Shown one piece after another: positions 1 through 12,800 of a DNA stretch of 64,000 nucleotides. Below the pieces are notes generated by a model, which had not been told where the DNA came from, made no database searches, and worked only from the letters and a program-made list of their open reading frames with translations. Numbering within the stretch: the first letter of the stretch is position 1; every line of letters begins with the position of its first letter. This stretch comes from Centrapalus pauciflorus (Eukaryota > Streptophyta > Magnoliopsida > Asterales > Asteraceae): assembly GCA_020465985.1 (NCBI GenBank), contig JAANYP010002633.1, forward strand, positions 446,996 through 510,995. The letters are read 5' to 3'. A program made the translations under genes and the position numbers.

Positions 1-145
1 AAAACTTAAATACTTAAGTTCCTATCAACCAAAGCTTGAGCTTCTAAAAAGCAAAAGTTGAAGCTATTAAACGCTCCCAAAAGTTATTTGTCAAACACAC
101 CCTATATATATATATATCATATATATCACAAACATACATACATAA

Positions 146-209
<64 letters not shown>

Positions 210-509
210 AAATGGTACATTAACGAACTCATCATAGTTCATAAACGACTTCAAAGCTAAGGCAATATAGATTTCCAAATTCCAATATTCCCACCAAATG
301 TATCAATTTTGCATTTTTACTAAATTACCATTTAGTAAAAGGAGCAACACTATTATACTAGTCACTATGGCTACAGCCTACAGCAATGAAATATCCAAGC
401 CAAATACCGGCAAACGCTCTACCCTCTAGGAGGAGTGAACTATATGGCATAGTCGAATACAATGCATCATTTGAGACTCGTGTAGTGAGTTGACTCAAAA
501 CTCATTCAA
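1..509. other. AT-rich intergenic DNA with (GA)n microsatellite
   Basis: No gene is visible. Positions 152-207 are an uninterrupted GA dinucleotide repeat, preceded by a short (TA)n around 103-113. The right end, next to the stop codon at 510, is probably the 3' untranslated region of the minus-strand CCHC gene. Confidence 0.7.
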
Positions 510-3115
510 TCAATACCTACGAAAGCGAGGGTCAAGAATTACACGGTCATATGGGTCATACATCCGAGCAGATGGGCACTCGATTTCCTGGTGTCCCCGT
601 CCACCACAATTGTTGCAAATAACCATAGGCACACAGTCACGGCTAATATGACCAGGACGACCACAATTACGACATATCATATCCCGGAAAGGATCATCCA
701 TCATTGATGACGAGCCAAGTGAGCCCAGCAAGCTGGACGAGCCAGACTTTGGACAATGGCGTGCTACATGGCCAGATATGCTACAAATATTGCATATTGG
801 ATCATTGTGGCAGTCACGAGCAAGGTGACCAGTTTTCCTGCAGTTGTTGCAAGCCTTTTCATTGGTGCAGTCAGCAGCAATGTGCCCGGGTTTGTAGCAG
901 TTGTTGCAAAGACGAGCATCGTAGGAGGAAACACTTGGGTTATGACAATCGCGAGCCAAATGCCCTACTTTACCGCACATATGGCATACTGGATCATTCG
1001 GGCACTCACTCGAGAGGTGTCCTGACTCCTTGCAGTTCCAACACATGGTGGTTGACGTACATTCAGCTGCAATATGACTAGAAACAAAGATGTAACATGT
1101 TAATCTTAGGGACGGAAATCTGCATAACAATCAGTGAACATCAACAATATGTGAATTGATTATCTGCTCGATGTTTGGTAGTCGTTTGATCAAATAACAA
1201 CACATCAGGGGCGTTTGGTACCGTGGAATGGAATTTATAAGCTATTTTAACCATGGATAGTTACACATGATAATGAAAATGAAGGAAAAAGTATAAAACT
1301 CCATTCTTTTTCCATATTTTTATTCTCTCCATGTTGGTAAGGAAGCGAGAGAAATGAAATTTATACTAAACTTCATTCTCTACTCATTTTCATTGAGAAT
1401 CAAGACTCTTGTCACATAACAAAAAAGCTTGTAAACTTCATGTGATTCCGTTCCATTCCACCATACCAAACACTCCCTAAGAAGATACTTATACAGTCAT
1501 ACCCAGGAAGTCCACAGTTGTTGCAGACAGTCACATTTGTACAGTCTCTGGCAAAGTGTCCAGGCCGTTTACATTTGTTACACAGGTAATCTTGCCTGCA
1601 AAATTAGGTGTCATCAAAAGGGAAGTTGTAATCCAAGCATAAGATAAAATTCACACTGTAAGCCCAAAACCTGAGATTAATTTACAGTTTCAAAGCGAAA
1701 TATGTTTAATATTTATATTTTAAAGAGGCACACAATTCATGGAATTTCAGTTATTCGCTTTCAGCTTTCATGAAAATAGAACCATGTCCTTTACCGTAGT
1801 TATTCATGTAGAGTGACTGAATTTAACCGTTGATTCGTGGCATTTGCTTCATGTTTTATGTTGTTTAATTGGTCTATTGACCATTGTAAAGTATTTCCCT
1901 AAATCAATGGTTTAGGAACATCTAAATTTGTCACTTGAAGAATTATGTGCTTATTAATATCCTTATTTATTTTTCAAAGCAACCTTTTAAATTTAAACCA
2001 ATAAACCAGATTACAACATTATTCTGCAAGAGGCAGAACAATCATACTAAGGTGCTATTTGTTTTTTAAGATGTTAAATGTCTGAAGTATGAAAACCACA
2101 TCTGAAATTAAGAGGTGGTCTTAAGATCTGAAATCTGAAACTAAGAGGTGATATTAAGATTGTTTGTTTGGAGGATATAATATTAGGGTTGTAAACTAAA
2201 AATAAAGAAAAGGCCCTCTTAAATTTTTTTTCAGACCAAAGTCTTCCTCTTAATATTAAAAGGTAAATTTAGAGGTTTAAACCTTTTAAGTCTAAACCTA
2301 AACAAACGGTCGTAATTTATTGTAGATTTGAAGTTTAGACTTCAGACCTTTTTAAGAGGCTCTTAATGGAAAACAAACGAGGCCTAAAACAAACATATAT
2401 CAAAGAATAGAAACCACAACTATCACTCTCAAATCTCAATGGTAATGGGTGTCACAGAAAACACATAGTTCTCGAGCCGAAGTGAGATCTAGCCAACCAC
2501 ACAAAAAACACCCACACCAGTCTGCAGCAGCCAGAATCAGCCCTTATAGAGGGTCCCGGGTTACAGGCAAACAACTGAACAAAACTCCTAACAGCAGATC
2601 CATTGGGAACCCCTCTGCGATCTAGCTATTCTATTAGTTATGTTCTTATCAGTTTAATACCCTTATTTCTATTAGTTTTGCCCTGATATTTTGATAGTGC
2701 TTCCTTATGCCATATGCTAAAAGCCTAAAACCTTGTCTTGATAAAGTGAAAAGGTGATCATTAAAACGCACACAAATTTAAGACCACCCTCTACATGTTA
2801 TTTATACAATCAATCACTGAAGCAATATGAATATATAAATAACTGGGGAACTTCCAGTGCTGGACTTAATCATTAGTCATGGTCCATAATTCGTTTAATA
2901 CATGGCCTATATTATGACATTTGATATCTACAACTGATGCCTCATTCATTCTCAAATTTGACTAAATTGAAAAATGTACGTCGAAAAACATACCGATATG
3001 CAGGCCTATCCCTTTTGTATGGTGCATCACGGTAAGAAGCTCGATCTCTGCTGCGGAACCGCTTGGCTAGACTAGGACTCCTGCTCCTGTCCCGCCTCAT
3101 ATTGGACACTGGCAT
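510..3115 (-). CDS. CCHC-type zinc knuckle protein (nine knuckles), 3 exons
   Basis: Exons on the minus strand are 3115-2994, 1595-1503 and 1077-510, all with GT/AG introns and matching phases, giving 260 aa. The N-terminus (about residues 1-40) is basic and rich in Arg-Ser and Arg-Asp pairs (RDRSRSPS). From Cys46 onward there are nine C-x2-C-x4-H-x4-C knuckles, for example CNKCKRPGHFARDC and CNNCRKTGHLARDC; the protein ends FRRY. Family knowledge: this layout and length match the Arabidopsis AT1G75560-type zinc knuckle proteins, relatives of CNBP/GIS2 that bind single-stranded nucleic acid. A role in RNA binding is inferred. The start is the first Met of the RS-rich exon. Intron 1 (1596-2993) and intron 2 (1078-1502) both carry MITEs. 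A 5' UTR intron reaching to about 5.1 kb is possible but not proven. Confidence 0.9.
1208..1477. mobile_element. MITE with terminal inverted repeats in intron 2 of the CCHC gene
   Basis: The left end GGGGCGTTTGGTACCGTGG and the right end, read in reverse as GGGAGTGTTTGGTATGGTGG, form imperfect terminal inverted repeats that continue into GAATGGAA. The GTTTGG ends and the size (about 270 bp) fit Tourist/PIF-Harbinger-like MITEs. The flanking trinucleotides (TCA and TAA) are not an exact duplication, so the element is old or mis-bounded. Confidence 0.65.
2051..2384. mobile_element. Tourist-like MITE in intron 1 of the CCHC gene
   Basis: The ends are GGTGCTATTTGTTTT and, in reverse, GGCCTCGTTTGTTTT. 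They are flanked by the trinucleotide TAA on both sides (2048-2050 and 2385-2387), the target duplication expected for PIF/Harbinger-type MITEs. The interior is rich in AATTAAGAG-like words and its inverse. A relative lies at about 33880-34065. Confidence 0.7.
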
Positions 3116-3439
3116 CAAAAGTACTCAAACGTAAAACGTTCAGAAAAGCAGCATACATCAAAGCTGCAGCAGCAGCAGATAGTATGATACCAATACCATC
3201 ATACCAGCAATTAGCCAACAAATCATCTCTAAAACAAATTTACCACGACACAGCAACAAATCTGTACACATGACACATTTCAGGACAACTACCAAATAAG
3301 ATGAGTATGATGTTAATCGGTATGATATGGTTCAAGAACAACACTTGCAGCAGCCTACTATTCGACTTGTAAATAAAATTCAGGATAATAAAACCAAAAT
3401 CCAACGGTATGATATGGTTCAAGAACAACATGCAACTAC

Positions 3440-4552
3440 CAGGCCCGGTTTTTTGGGCTGTGCAATGTGATCAAATGCACAGGGCCCCATATTCTAGAGT
3501 GCCTCCAATTTATATGTAGTCCATATGTTAAATACGGTCTGGTCCAATTTTCTATCTCTATATGGAGCGACGAGCACTGCAGCGGCTGGTTCACAAAGAA
3601 ACTGAGTCGACGACAGCAACAATCAAATAATCCATAGAGAATCTAAATCGACATCATATCAGCAACAACTAATCGCATATAGCATAGCATATGACTAAAT
3701 TGATGGTCAGTAATTGCAAATGGAAAATACCAGAAAAGATGTCTGGAAGTCAGAAATTGACGGCACATTGTGTTAACTGAGTACTATTTCTATCTAATAT
3801 TGTTTTCTTTATTTAATTACTAAAAGGAATTTAAGATATCTTGCTTCAATATTTCTTAATTTATGAAGGGCTGAATGAGGTTTTTAGGTAGGAAAATGAA
3901 TGGGATTTGAGAGAGAGATAAATGGGTTTTTGAAGACGTGGAAAAAGAGAAAAAGCTTTCGTATTCAATGTCGGGATCATTTAGAGATTGGAAAAGTAGA
4001 AGTTTAGTGGGGTTCACACTATCAGATTTTAATATGATGTGCATAATGAAATTATTAAGTCCAAAACAATTTCTAACATATGTCTTATGTCTTTGATTTA
4101 AGAATTGATACAGTCGCTGCACTAAAACTTTTCGGATCGTCATTGCCATGGATTCTTATTTTCTCAGGTGATCAATTGTCAAAATAGAATCGACTTAAAT
4201 ATAGTTTTTAATATGACTAGAGTACATAAATATGAATGATGATCATGCTAATGTTGACAATACGGTGGTAGATATTGCTAATCTTGATATTATATTTAGT
4301 CAGACAAGTTGAGGGATAGTTTTAGAGTGTGTTGCGGAGATAATTCTATTAATTGTATTCTTGAATACAAAATTCCTAAATGGGATCCAACGTCATCGTA
4401 TACTAATATTTTATTAAATTATGAGAAGTACTATGATATAAAACGGTTTTTATATTCAAATTATTACTAAACTTGTATATATAATTTTGCGTGTTCGAGG
4501 GGGACTATTTTATTATATGGCACAGGCCACCAAAATTCACGGGACGGATCTG
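3440..4552. mobile_element. hAT-like non-autonomous element, 8-bp target duplication
   Basis: The octamer GCAACTAC is present at 3432-3439 and again at 4553-4560. The insert between them begins CAGGCCCGG and ends CGGATCTG, so it has the CAG...CTG termini and 8-bp duplication typical of hAT elements. The 1.1-kb interior shows no transposase. It lies just upstream of the CCHC coding region, in its promoter or 5' UTR intron. The words TGCACAGGGCC and GGCACAGGCC near the ends resemble those in the fragment at 10013-10400. Confidence 0.65.
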
Positions 4553-4560
4553 GCAACTAC

Positions 4561-5376
4561 CAAAGATGGTGAATCAAAACATGCATCCAATAATGCCATC
4601 AAACTAAAAAGTTTGTTAGAATTCAACTAAGCTATGAAAGTGCCAAAAAGAATATGATCTATGAATCCTTTCCCTGAGAATGAGATTAAATCAGCAAAAC
4701 CAAATGCTCACATCATTCAAACACATGAAATACATTTCTTAATTGAGGTTTAACATACTATTATGAAGTTCATAATTGACGAACATTGTTTACGAATCTC
4801 AGCAAGATCAGACAGCTTAATTAAATCTTATGAAGAAAGCACAGCAACCTAAGAGAATTATTGACGTTAAATTGGGTATCATATCATCAATACATACTCA
4901 AAACAATCAGAAGAACACATTATATTCAGCTCACGAGTAAATCATAAAGAAGAAACGAATTGCGATCAGTAGTAACAGAAAAGTGACGAACAACATTATT
5001 ATAAAATTAGAAAACGTATGAGAAGATATTATAACCATCTTGTTGAATTCATCACGAACTAACCTCACTTTGTCGTTTCGTACGTAAATTCAACTGAAAT
5101 TGAAGCGCCAGGTGGAAAGCTGAAACCCTAGATTTGTATGCATTTCAAGAATTGGGGAACAGACACGAACAACATTATTATTATTATTATTATATATTGA
5201 ATAAATGGACGAATCGACGATGAGCTCACTCTTGTAAGTTGTAAGTTGTAACCATGTATAAGAATTGGTTATGTGCATTTCAGTCCCCGTATTTTACCCA
5301 TGTCCAGTTTTAAAAAGGGGAGACTATTTACACCATGATGGGTAGAAAAAGGTCAACGTTCATCTTGGAAAGTGAA
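4561..5376. other. Probable upstream/5' leader region of the CCHC gene
   Basis: No coding region is recognised. A (TTA)n run of about 20 bp occurs near 5176-5193. Sequence around 5060-5260 read on the minus strand (AAACCCTAG words, less AT-rich) could be a 5' UTR exon of the CCHC gene. That is inference only. Confidence 0.3.
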
Positions 5377-6338
5377 GGGATAATTGCTTAAAAAAACTTC
5401 AAAGGTGGACTATTTTTGTGATTAAAACCTCTAACCATTTTTTGTTGCACAAAAAACATCTAACCGGTAAAATCTTGTGAAATTAGGACTTGACCGGTTA
5501 TAATAGGTTGCTATGCTTACATGGCATACACGTGGCGTCCACATGGCAAACCCGACTTACATGGCGCCTACGTGGCACTACATGTATAATTCTTAAACAG
5601 AATTTTTGCATAAAAAACCCTAAATTTGGTGACCTTTTCGATTAAAACCATTAACTATATTTTTCTCTCATCTACCCAACAATAATATTTACATTTTCTC
5701 TTCTTCTCTACCTCCGGCAACTCCGATTACTCTATCTTTTCTTTATGTTCAGTGATGTTTATTTTATGTATGTATGTTCGATTAACTTTTGTCGTTTAAT
5801 CTTGAATTTTAACTTCAATTGTGCCGATGGAATCGATTTCATTTTGTGTTCACGAATTGCATTTTTAGGTTCAGCTTTATGTTCATTTCGTTTATTTATG
5901 TTCCATTTTAGCTTCTGAATATGATCAGCCAGAGCAGTGAGGTTCGCTAGCTTAGAGGGTGGAGGTTTTATTGGGAAACAAATTCTTTGTTTGATAAATA
6001 AAAGTTTAATAAATATCCATGTTGTCAAAATGCAATTAGTGAAGACTCAATTTTAAATATCTTTGTTGCTTGGAGGTTTTTTATCAAATGAAAAATAAAT
6101 TGGGGTTTTAATTGAAAAAACTAAACAAGTTGGAGGTTTTTTACACAAAAATCTATTTAAAAAATGTTACACGTCATCAAGTTGCAACCGGCTAAACCGG
6201 TTGCAAGTCAGATTTTTTGAAAAAAAACCCAAATTTACAAAGTTTTAACTGGTTGTAGGTTTTTTATGCAATGAAAAATGGTTGGGGGTTTTAATCGCAA
6301 AAATGATCCATCTTATAGGTTTTTTGCGCAATTTTTCC
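5377..6338. mobile_element. Mutator-like MITE with long inverted repeats
   Basis: Left end GGGATAATTGC and right end, in reverse, GGAAAAATTGC begin long imperfect terminal inverted repeats of about 100 bp (both arms read ..TTTTTG(T/C)GATTAAAACC.. inwards). Flanking 9-mers GAAAGTGAA (5368-5376) and AAAAGTGAA (6339-6347) match at 8 of 9 positions, the size expected for Mutator-like insertions. No transposase is seen. A degraded single arm of the same family appears near 23960-24190. Confidence 0.7.
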
Positions 6339-6772
6339 AAAAGTGAAATAGTAAAATCTGTCATTAGTCTATTGGCTAATTAATTATAAAAAACTGATTT
6401 CTAATAATATAGTAATAATGATAATATAGAAATAGATATTTATGGGATGAGAATAGTAACACCATTTTAAAAATATTGACTTTGAATGTTTATTTTCATT
6501 TTTATACCATTTTTTAACACGGTCTTATTTTATGCAAACTAATAGCTAATAGCCTAATAATGTATCCAAATAAATAACAAAATATTTAAGACTAAAATTA
6601 AGAAAACAAATTATTTAATAACAAAACATCTGAATTTGTTACATCGATCTTTAATCCCTAATAGAATCAATTCATTTATTCATGAGTTGATGAACTGATA
6701 CTAAATACTAATTTAAAGCATGGATAAAAAAAATACACATACATTAAACGAAAAGAAAAGTGTATATATGTG

Positions 6773-6780
<8 letters not shown>

Positions 6781-6856
<76 letters not shown>
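6781..6856. repeat. (TA)n microsatellite, left flank of inverted-repeat element
   Basis: An uninterrupted TA dinucleotide run of about 76 bp directly abuts the element starting at 6857. A second (TA)n run begins exactly at the other end of that element. Confidence 0.95.
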
Positions 6857-6859
<3 letters not shown>

Positions 6860-7115
6860 GTGGGTTCAATGAAAAACCACTATGCACGTGAAAACTATGG
6901 AAACCTACGCATACCGTCCGATTTGGTGCATTTCATGAAAAAAGCGGTGGCATGATCGTAAATAAGGTGATGCATCACGCGAGATTTGATGCATCATGCG
7001 GGAAATTTGATGCGTCACGCGGGATTTTGATGCATCACGCGGGGAATTTGATGCATTTGTGGTGGTGCGGTGCGGTTTTCACAAGTTTTCCGGTGCATTG
7101 TGGTTTTCCATTGAA

Positions 7116-7117
<2 letters not shown>
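6857..7117. mobile_element. Inverted-repeat element embedded in (TA)n
   Basis: The left arm contains GGTTCAATGAAAAACCAC and the right arm its inverse GTGGTTTTCCATTGAACC, ending just where the second TA run starts. Inside are four to five imperfect copies of a roughly 20-23-bp unit built on TTTGATGCATCACGCGGG (about 6965-7055). There is no coding capacity. Family knowledge: rice Micron elements are short repeats found precisely inside (TA)n; this element is organised in the same way. Membership in that family is inference. Confidence 0.65.

Positions 7118-7190
<73 letters not shown>
7118..7190. repeat. (TA)n microsatellite, right flank of inverted-repeat element
   Basis: About 73 bp of pure TA repeat follows the GAACC end of the element. 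Confidence 0.95.
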
Positions 7191-7192
<2 letters not shown>

Positions 7193-9026
7193 CACCTCGA
7201 AACTTAAAAATGAAACCTCCATCGGTGAAAAAACAAATCTAGAAAAAAAATCATAAACTTAGTTTGTTTGGTTCTTCTTGACTTTGTCACTTATAAAAAT
7301 TAGTAGAAATATTATATGGGCCAGTGCCCACAATTTAGTTTTGAGGAGGGTGAAATAATTAATTGCGATGGGCCGGTGCCCACCATCTAACTTACATAAC
7401 CGGTTTCAGATATTAAAAAATTAGATTTTTATAAAACTGGTTTTAATAAAACCAATTTCTTAAATAAAATTCAGATTTTTTGGCTTGTGTTTTTTTTCCT
7501 TTTCGACTTGCTTTTTTTTTTTTTTCTGGACAGGCTTTCTTGTTTTTATTTTTTAGACTTAACAAATCAATTAAACAAATACAATTATAAATTCATAATT
7601 ATATATTTATACCACACACACCATCTTTTTATAATTACAATTACAAATATTAATTATAAATTAAGTTAAACATATATATTTTACTCCAATCATATATATT
7701 TTTATATTATATTTGATTATAAATACATAAAAATTTTAAAGCCGCTAATTATAATTACAAATTGGATTTTTTTTTGAATTTTTCCAGTTTTTTTAAACCG
7801 GTTTTTATCCGTTAAAAATTTCTGGTTGGCCAAATAAATAAATAACTGGTCAAATAACCGAATCAAAAAAATCCGGTTATACCAAACTGTTTCGGATCGA
7901 AACGAAATTGAATATTCAGATTTTTTATGCACGGGCCAAAACTCATCTCACCGTTGTCCATCTCTGTCTGCAGTTAAGTTGCTAAAAATTTAATTTATCC
8001 ATGTATTATGGCATGTAGATATGATTTGAAGTCAAAATAGTTTTAACATCTTTACTTGTAAAATGTTTGTGTAAAAACTTTAAAAATAAATATGGCAACC
8101 GTTAAGAATACGTTGTTTTAGCCGTGTCAATGATCAGACCATCTAGTCATCTACTATTCTACTTCACTGTCTCATGAATCGATTAACAGCCTCATCCATG
8201 TTATTACTTATTAGTATATAAATGTCTTAGATCCACCACTGAAATTTTGGATGGTAAAATTATCATAAGATCAGGAAAAGAAATTAATTACTCGATTGGT
8301 ACAAAAAAAAAAATTGAGTCACAAATTTGATCGATGATAATTCCAAATGGTTGGTTGTTTTACAAGCCTCCTTCTCTCACTTTGCTAACCATGCACACCT
8401 CTTTAATGTGATACGAAGATTAAGTTTAATCTGTTAAATTATATATTTGTATAGTGTAGGGTTCATTTGTGTAAGTATTGTATCTATATATTGTTAGCTA
8501 TTGCAATGCATCCCTACGGGGTTTACACAATAACATTGTATCAGAGCTAATTAGGGTTTTCACATCATTAACAAAAATAATATGAGTGAAAGAGTGTATG
8601 ATTAGTAAAAGTCATGGAAATGGGATGTACATATAAGTATATAACAATACCCTTTACAATTAGTATAGCAATACCCTTATTATAGTAATGTTGATGAACT
8701 ATTTCAGGAATCGTATTATTTCTCGTTTCATAAAAATGTAACATATCTTTTTAAAGAAAAAGGGTAATCCTTTGCAACGTATCTTTTCACTACTAAAATA
8801 AACTTAACCCAAATTATCCTTTTCTTCTTAAAATAAATTTACAAAAATAAGTCACATATTAACAGGAAAAACTAGTTCTTTGTCTGAAAATAAAGTTAAG
8901 TCATAATACCTTGCCTTTTTATGTAAATTAATCTTGATGATTCGTGTCAAAAACCCATTTGCATGCAACTTTTATTCAACTTAAAATCCAAATTCATTGT
9001 AGATGTTTATAATTCATGTAATGGCA
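7191..9026. other. AT-rich intergenic DNA with a decayed LTR/PBS remnant
   Basis: No gene is supported. Around 8450-8560 the sequence reads like the end of a small LTR followed by TTGTATCAGAGC (about 8537-8548), one mismatch from the plant tRNA-iMet primer-binding site TGGTATCAGAGC. This suggests an old Copia-type remnant. Everything else is low-complexity A/T sequence. Confidence 0.4.
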
Positions 9027-9034
9027 CTTCCTAG

Positions 9035-9329
9035 TAGGGGTGAGCGACGAGTACCATTTCCCGAACCCGAACCCGTACCGATACCGACCGGTACCGAATT
9101 AATATATTCAGTTCGGTATTCGGTTTTTAAATTAGCTAAAATTCGGTATTCGGTACTCTCGGTTCGGTATTCGGTTTTTAAATTAGCTAAAATTCGGTAT
9201 TCGGGACCGAACCGGCACCATATAAAATTATACGGTTCGGTATTCGGTTCTTTCAAAACTAATAATTCGGTTTCGGTATTTTCGGGATCGGTACCGGTTC
9301 GGTTCGGTCCGGTACCGAGCTCACCCCTA
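9035..9329. mobile_element. hAT MITE, exact 8-bp target duplication CTTCCTAG
   Basis: CTTCCTAG occurs at 9027-9034 and 9330-9337. The element begins TAGGGGTGAGC and ends GCTCACCCCTA, a perfect 11-bp terminal inverted repeat. The 295-bp interior is built from TTCGGTATTCGG words on one strand and ACCGAATACCGAA on the other. The long reading frames across it come from this repeat structure and are not genes. A longer copy is at 19774-20264. Confidence 0.9.
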
Positions 9330-9831
9330 CTTCCTAGGTCCCTATAAAAGCAAGAATCTTCAATTTGTTACATCAAAATTGAACAAGGACCAGCTTATGG
9401 TCAGTATAAATGAGTTGAGTTTGGTTAGTAGGATTTTAACAACTCAATTAGGATTTTGATTTATAAAAACTCTCATGTTATGTTTGGATAAAAACTAAAA
9501 GGAAAGGATTTACCTTCATTTAGCATTTCACATTCCCGACTTCTCATCATTTCATAATGCACTCACCCCCTAATTATTTTAAAATCCTATTATTTTAGAA
9601 TCCATCGTTTTAAAATCATGCAATCCAAACGGCACGTCAGTGTCTAGTGGTCGATAGTACATGAAGAACGAAAAACATTAGTAGACTGGAATTGGAGTTT
9701 TTTTTAATAGAAAAAACATGCATATCTGTTTAAGTAACGACGAACAAGATCTTAATAAGCCAAACACAAGAACGAAAGATCACAACTTGTTTTGATTTGA
9801 TGATTGATTCAGGCAACTGGAAATGAATGCT

Positions 9832-12800
9832 TTACCAGCCCATGAGCGTTCTTCTAACTTCGTTAATGATATCATGTTTAGCTCGTTTGCTGGTTAGTGG
9901 GAATCCTCGGTTCTCGGCTAATAGAAACCTGTACACTTCCCATTCACGATCTAATGCCGAATGTCTTCCGATCTCGGCCTGTAGACAACCATGTGAAAAT
10001 GGATAAGCACAGGGCCGTCTCTTAGATTTCGGAGGCCCTGTGCAATAACTATAAAAAGGACTCTATAAACTTAAAATTAATATATTAGGACCATCAACAT
10101 TAGTCTTATTTTTAAAAACTTATCAAAAGTCCCACTTTAAAACTTAACGAGCTCTTCAATTCGTTTTTTCTTTTTACGTTTTTCATACGCAGACTCGTGT
10201 TTTCCCATCCTAGAAGACATAAAAGTTTAAAAAACTATTAGGAAAATGTTGAAAGAATGAAAAGATACAACCTAATGGTGACTTATTGGGCTTTGGATTT
10301 GTGATGTGACTTATTGGGCTTTGGTTTCACAAACATTACATATAAACATACCCCAAAAAAAATTTGTGGCCCTGGGCACAGGCCCATTTTGCCCCCTCTC
10401 ATCACTAAAATACGAAGTGTTTTTTTAACTAGAACAACAGGTCACCTTTAACAAATTTCACAAGAGAAAAATAACTTAATGACTAAAATGATAATAAAAA
10501 AATAACAATAAGGGACCAAACTGATAAAACTGTAAAAACATATTATAGTTCTTTTCAATATTAACCTTAATATTAATAGTTGTATACTTCTGTTCATGTT
10601 TCGCTACAAGTGTAGTTTTTTTTAAACATTTGACAATAATACTTTCAAAACTGTTCCAATTTGACGGTGAAACAACTTGGTAACCCGGTAATAAGTTATC
10701 TCATAGGAGTGACAATGACGATAGCTGGGATGTCGAGTTTGGAGTCCTCCAATCTTTTGTCAAAAACACGGGAAACTCGCCATATCAAAACATTATCAAA
10801 AGTAAACAGCTATTATGCATTATTAACTTCAAATTTACGAAAATTTTCCTTCAAATAACTGGTTAAAAATACTTACTGAGAAGACGCATATATCGAGTGT
10901 CTTTAACGCAAAAGTGACGTCATAAACAACACGAGGCCTTCCCTTCCCAGATAGCTCGACGGGATTAGCAACCAAAAGTTCTGTGTCAGGCCCACGGTTG
11001 GTGATCATGACTTTCAATGGACGTAGCATCTCCTCGTTTAGACGGGAACATAAAGCGACTTGATCCTCATCATTCAGAATCTTTTTCCCATCTTCACTTT
11101 GGATAAAAAGATCCAAACTTCGATACCCATTAACACTAGGAGAAACTCTTCCGTACGCTATCTGAACATAGACAACATACATCATTCACCAGAAACTCGC
11201 ATCGATTTTAGTCAACCAACTTTTAAGAAATATACATATACCATCTAACTTATCATCAGACAAGATGGTTATACCTGAATATGACAATCCTTAGAAATTC
11301 TTAAAATGTCGTAGATAAGGCCTTTCTGATCACGGCATTGTATTTGAAGCAACGAATGAGCCGGGCTTAATAGATTATCGACTATTACTGTAGCCTCCTT
11401 AACTTTTGATTGTGGACGATCTTCCATATCCGAATAGTCTTGGCTGAACAATTTTTCAACGATTGTTTCAGGAATGGAAGAAAGCCCTTGTTGACATTCA
11501 TACTCGGGTCCTGCTAACTGAAGTTCACAGCTGATGCAACATTCTCCTAACACAACACTAAGGTACTCGCATGTTTCTTCACGCCCGATCTTCGTGTGCA
11601 ATAAGCCCCTATCAACAAACATTACATGTTACAAACCAGCAATCGGGGATCATGTAAAACCAAAAACTTTGTAAAAACCCGCATCAAAAGACAAAATATT
11701 TGCATCTTAGTTAAAAAGGTTGCAACATGAATTCTGAAATCATAACTATGACTTCAAAAATTATTGTTACGATGTAAAAATCAAGAATGCAAAATTTATA
11801 ACTGAATATGCAAAAAGAAATTATATGGTTCTACAATATTTATGGGTCAGAGATGGCAATTCAGGCTCATTTAAGCAAACAGGCCAAAAACCAAAAGATA
11901 AACAAAAGATTGAATTTTTTTTCTAGAAACAAATTTTTTAATGCATCATTTTCTAGGATTTCCTTGTTTTTAAAAATTTACGTTCTAGTTTGCTTTTTTA
12001 CTAGGTCAAATCGACACGCCGACCCATTTGGCCCATTGGACCGAAATTGCCACGTGTCCTTACCCATACAACAGCATATATTTGATCAGCATCTATCATA
12101 CTTATAAACAAGGGAAAAACTTACATACTATCTGTGACAAAAAAGAGGTCCAAGACCTTTCCATCTGGGGTCGTCGTCACTTTTAATCGTTGAATTGTTA
12201 GCTCAAGCTCACATAGGACTTTTGTGACATCTACAACGATTGATATTTTGATAAGAAAACGTGTAAAAAAATGACGGAAAAGAACTGAAGGATACAAGTC
12301 CTGAGTCCTCACCATGTATAAACCCTTTTCGATCCAGCGAGAAAACCTTCAACAGGTACAGTGGCTGTGATTTAGAACTACCAGAGAACTGATCGAGATA
12401 AAATGCAGGCAAACACGATGGGCAACAAGCTACTAGACGTTTCTTTAAGCTCTCCCAATCGATTGTTAGAGAGATTGGGCGTGCGATAACCCACAAAACG
12501 ATGTAACACCATTTTCCGTCCGTGGAGAAGTCTATAAAACATAAAAACATTCATCATCATCATCATCATCTAAACAAAGTGTCACTTAAGCAATTAAGTT
12601 CATAATATTATGCATATTATGATCTCGGGGGTGTTTGGATGTATTCGAAGTTGCAATAATCACTTTAATTTGGTTATTTAGGATCAAATAATTAGCTTTG
12701 GATGATCAGTTTTACATAAAATATACATTCTTGGGTAAATAATAAGAAAATGTTACATACTTGATATCTTTTGTGGATTAATTTAACATCCTGTATCCAA

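Noticed and set aside
704..1081. Plus-strand frames of 125 and 89 codons
   Set aside because: They are antisense to the third exon of the CCHC gene, whose knuckle-coding repeats create open frames on the other strand.
9003..9347. Frames of 114 and 80 codons with repeated YSVFKLAKIRYS-like units
   Set aside because: They arise from the TTCGGTATTCGG repeat of a hAT MITE bounded by an exact 8-bp duplication.
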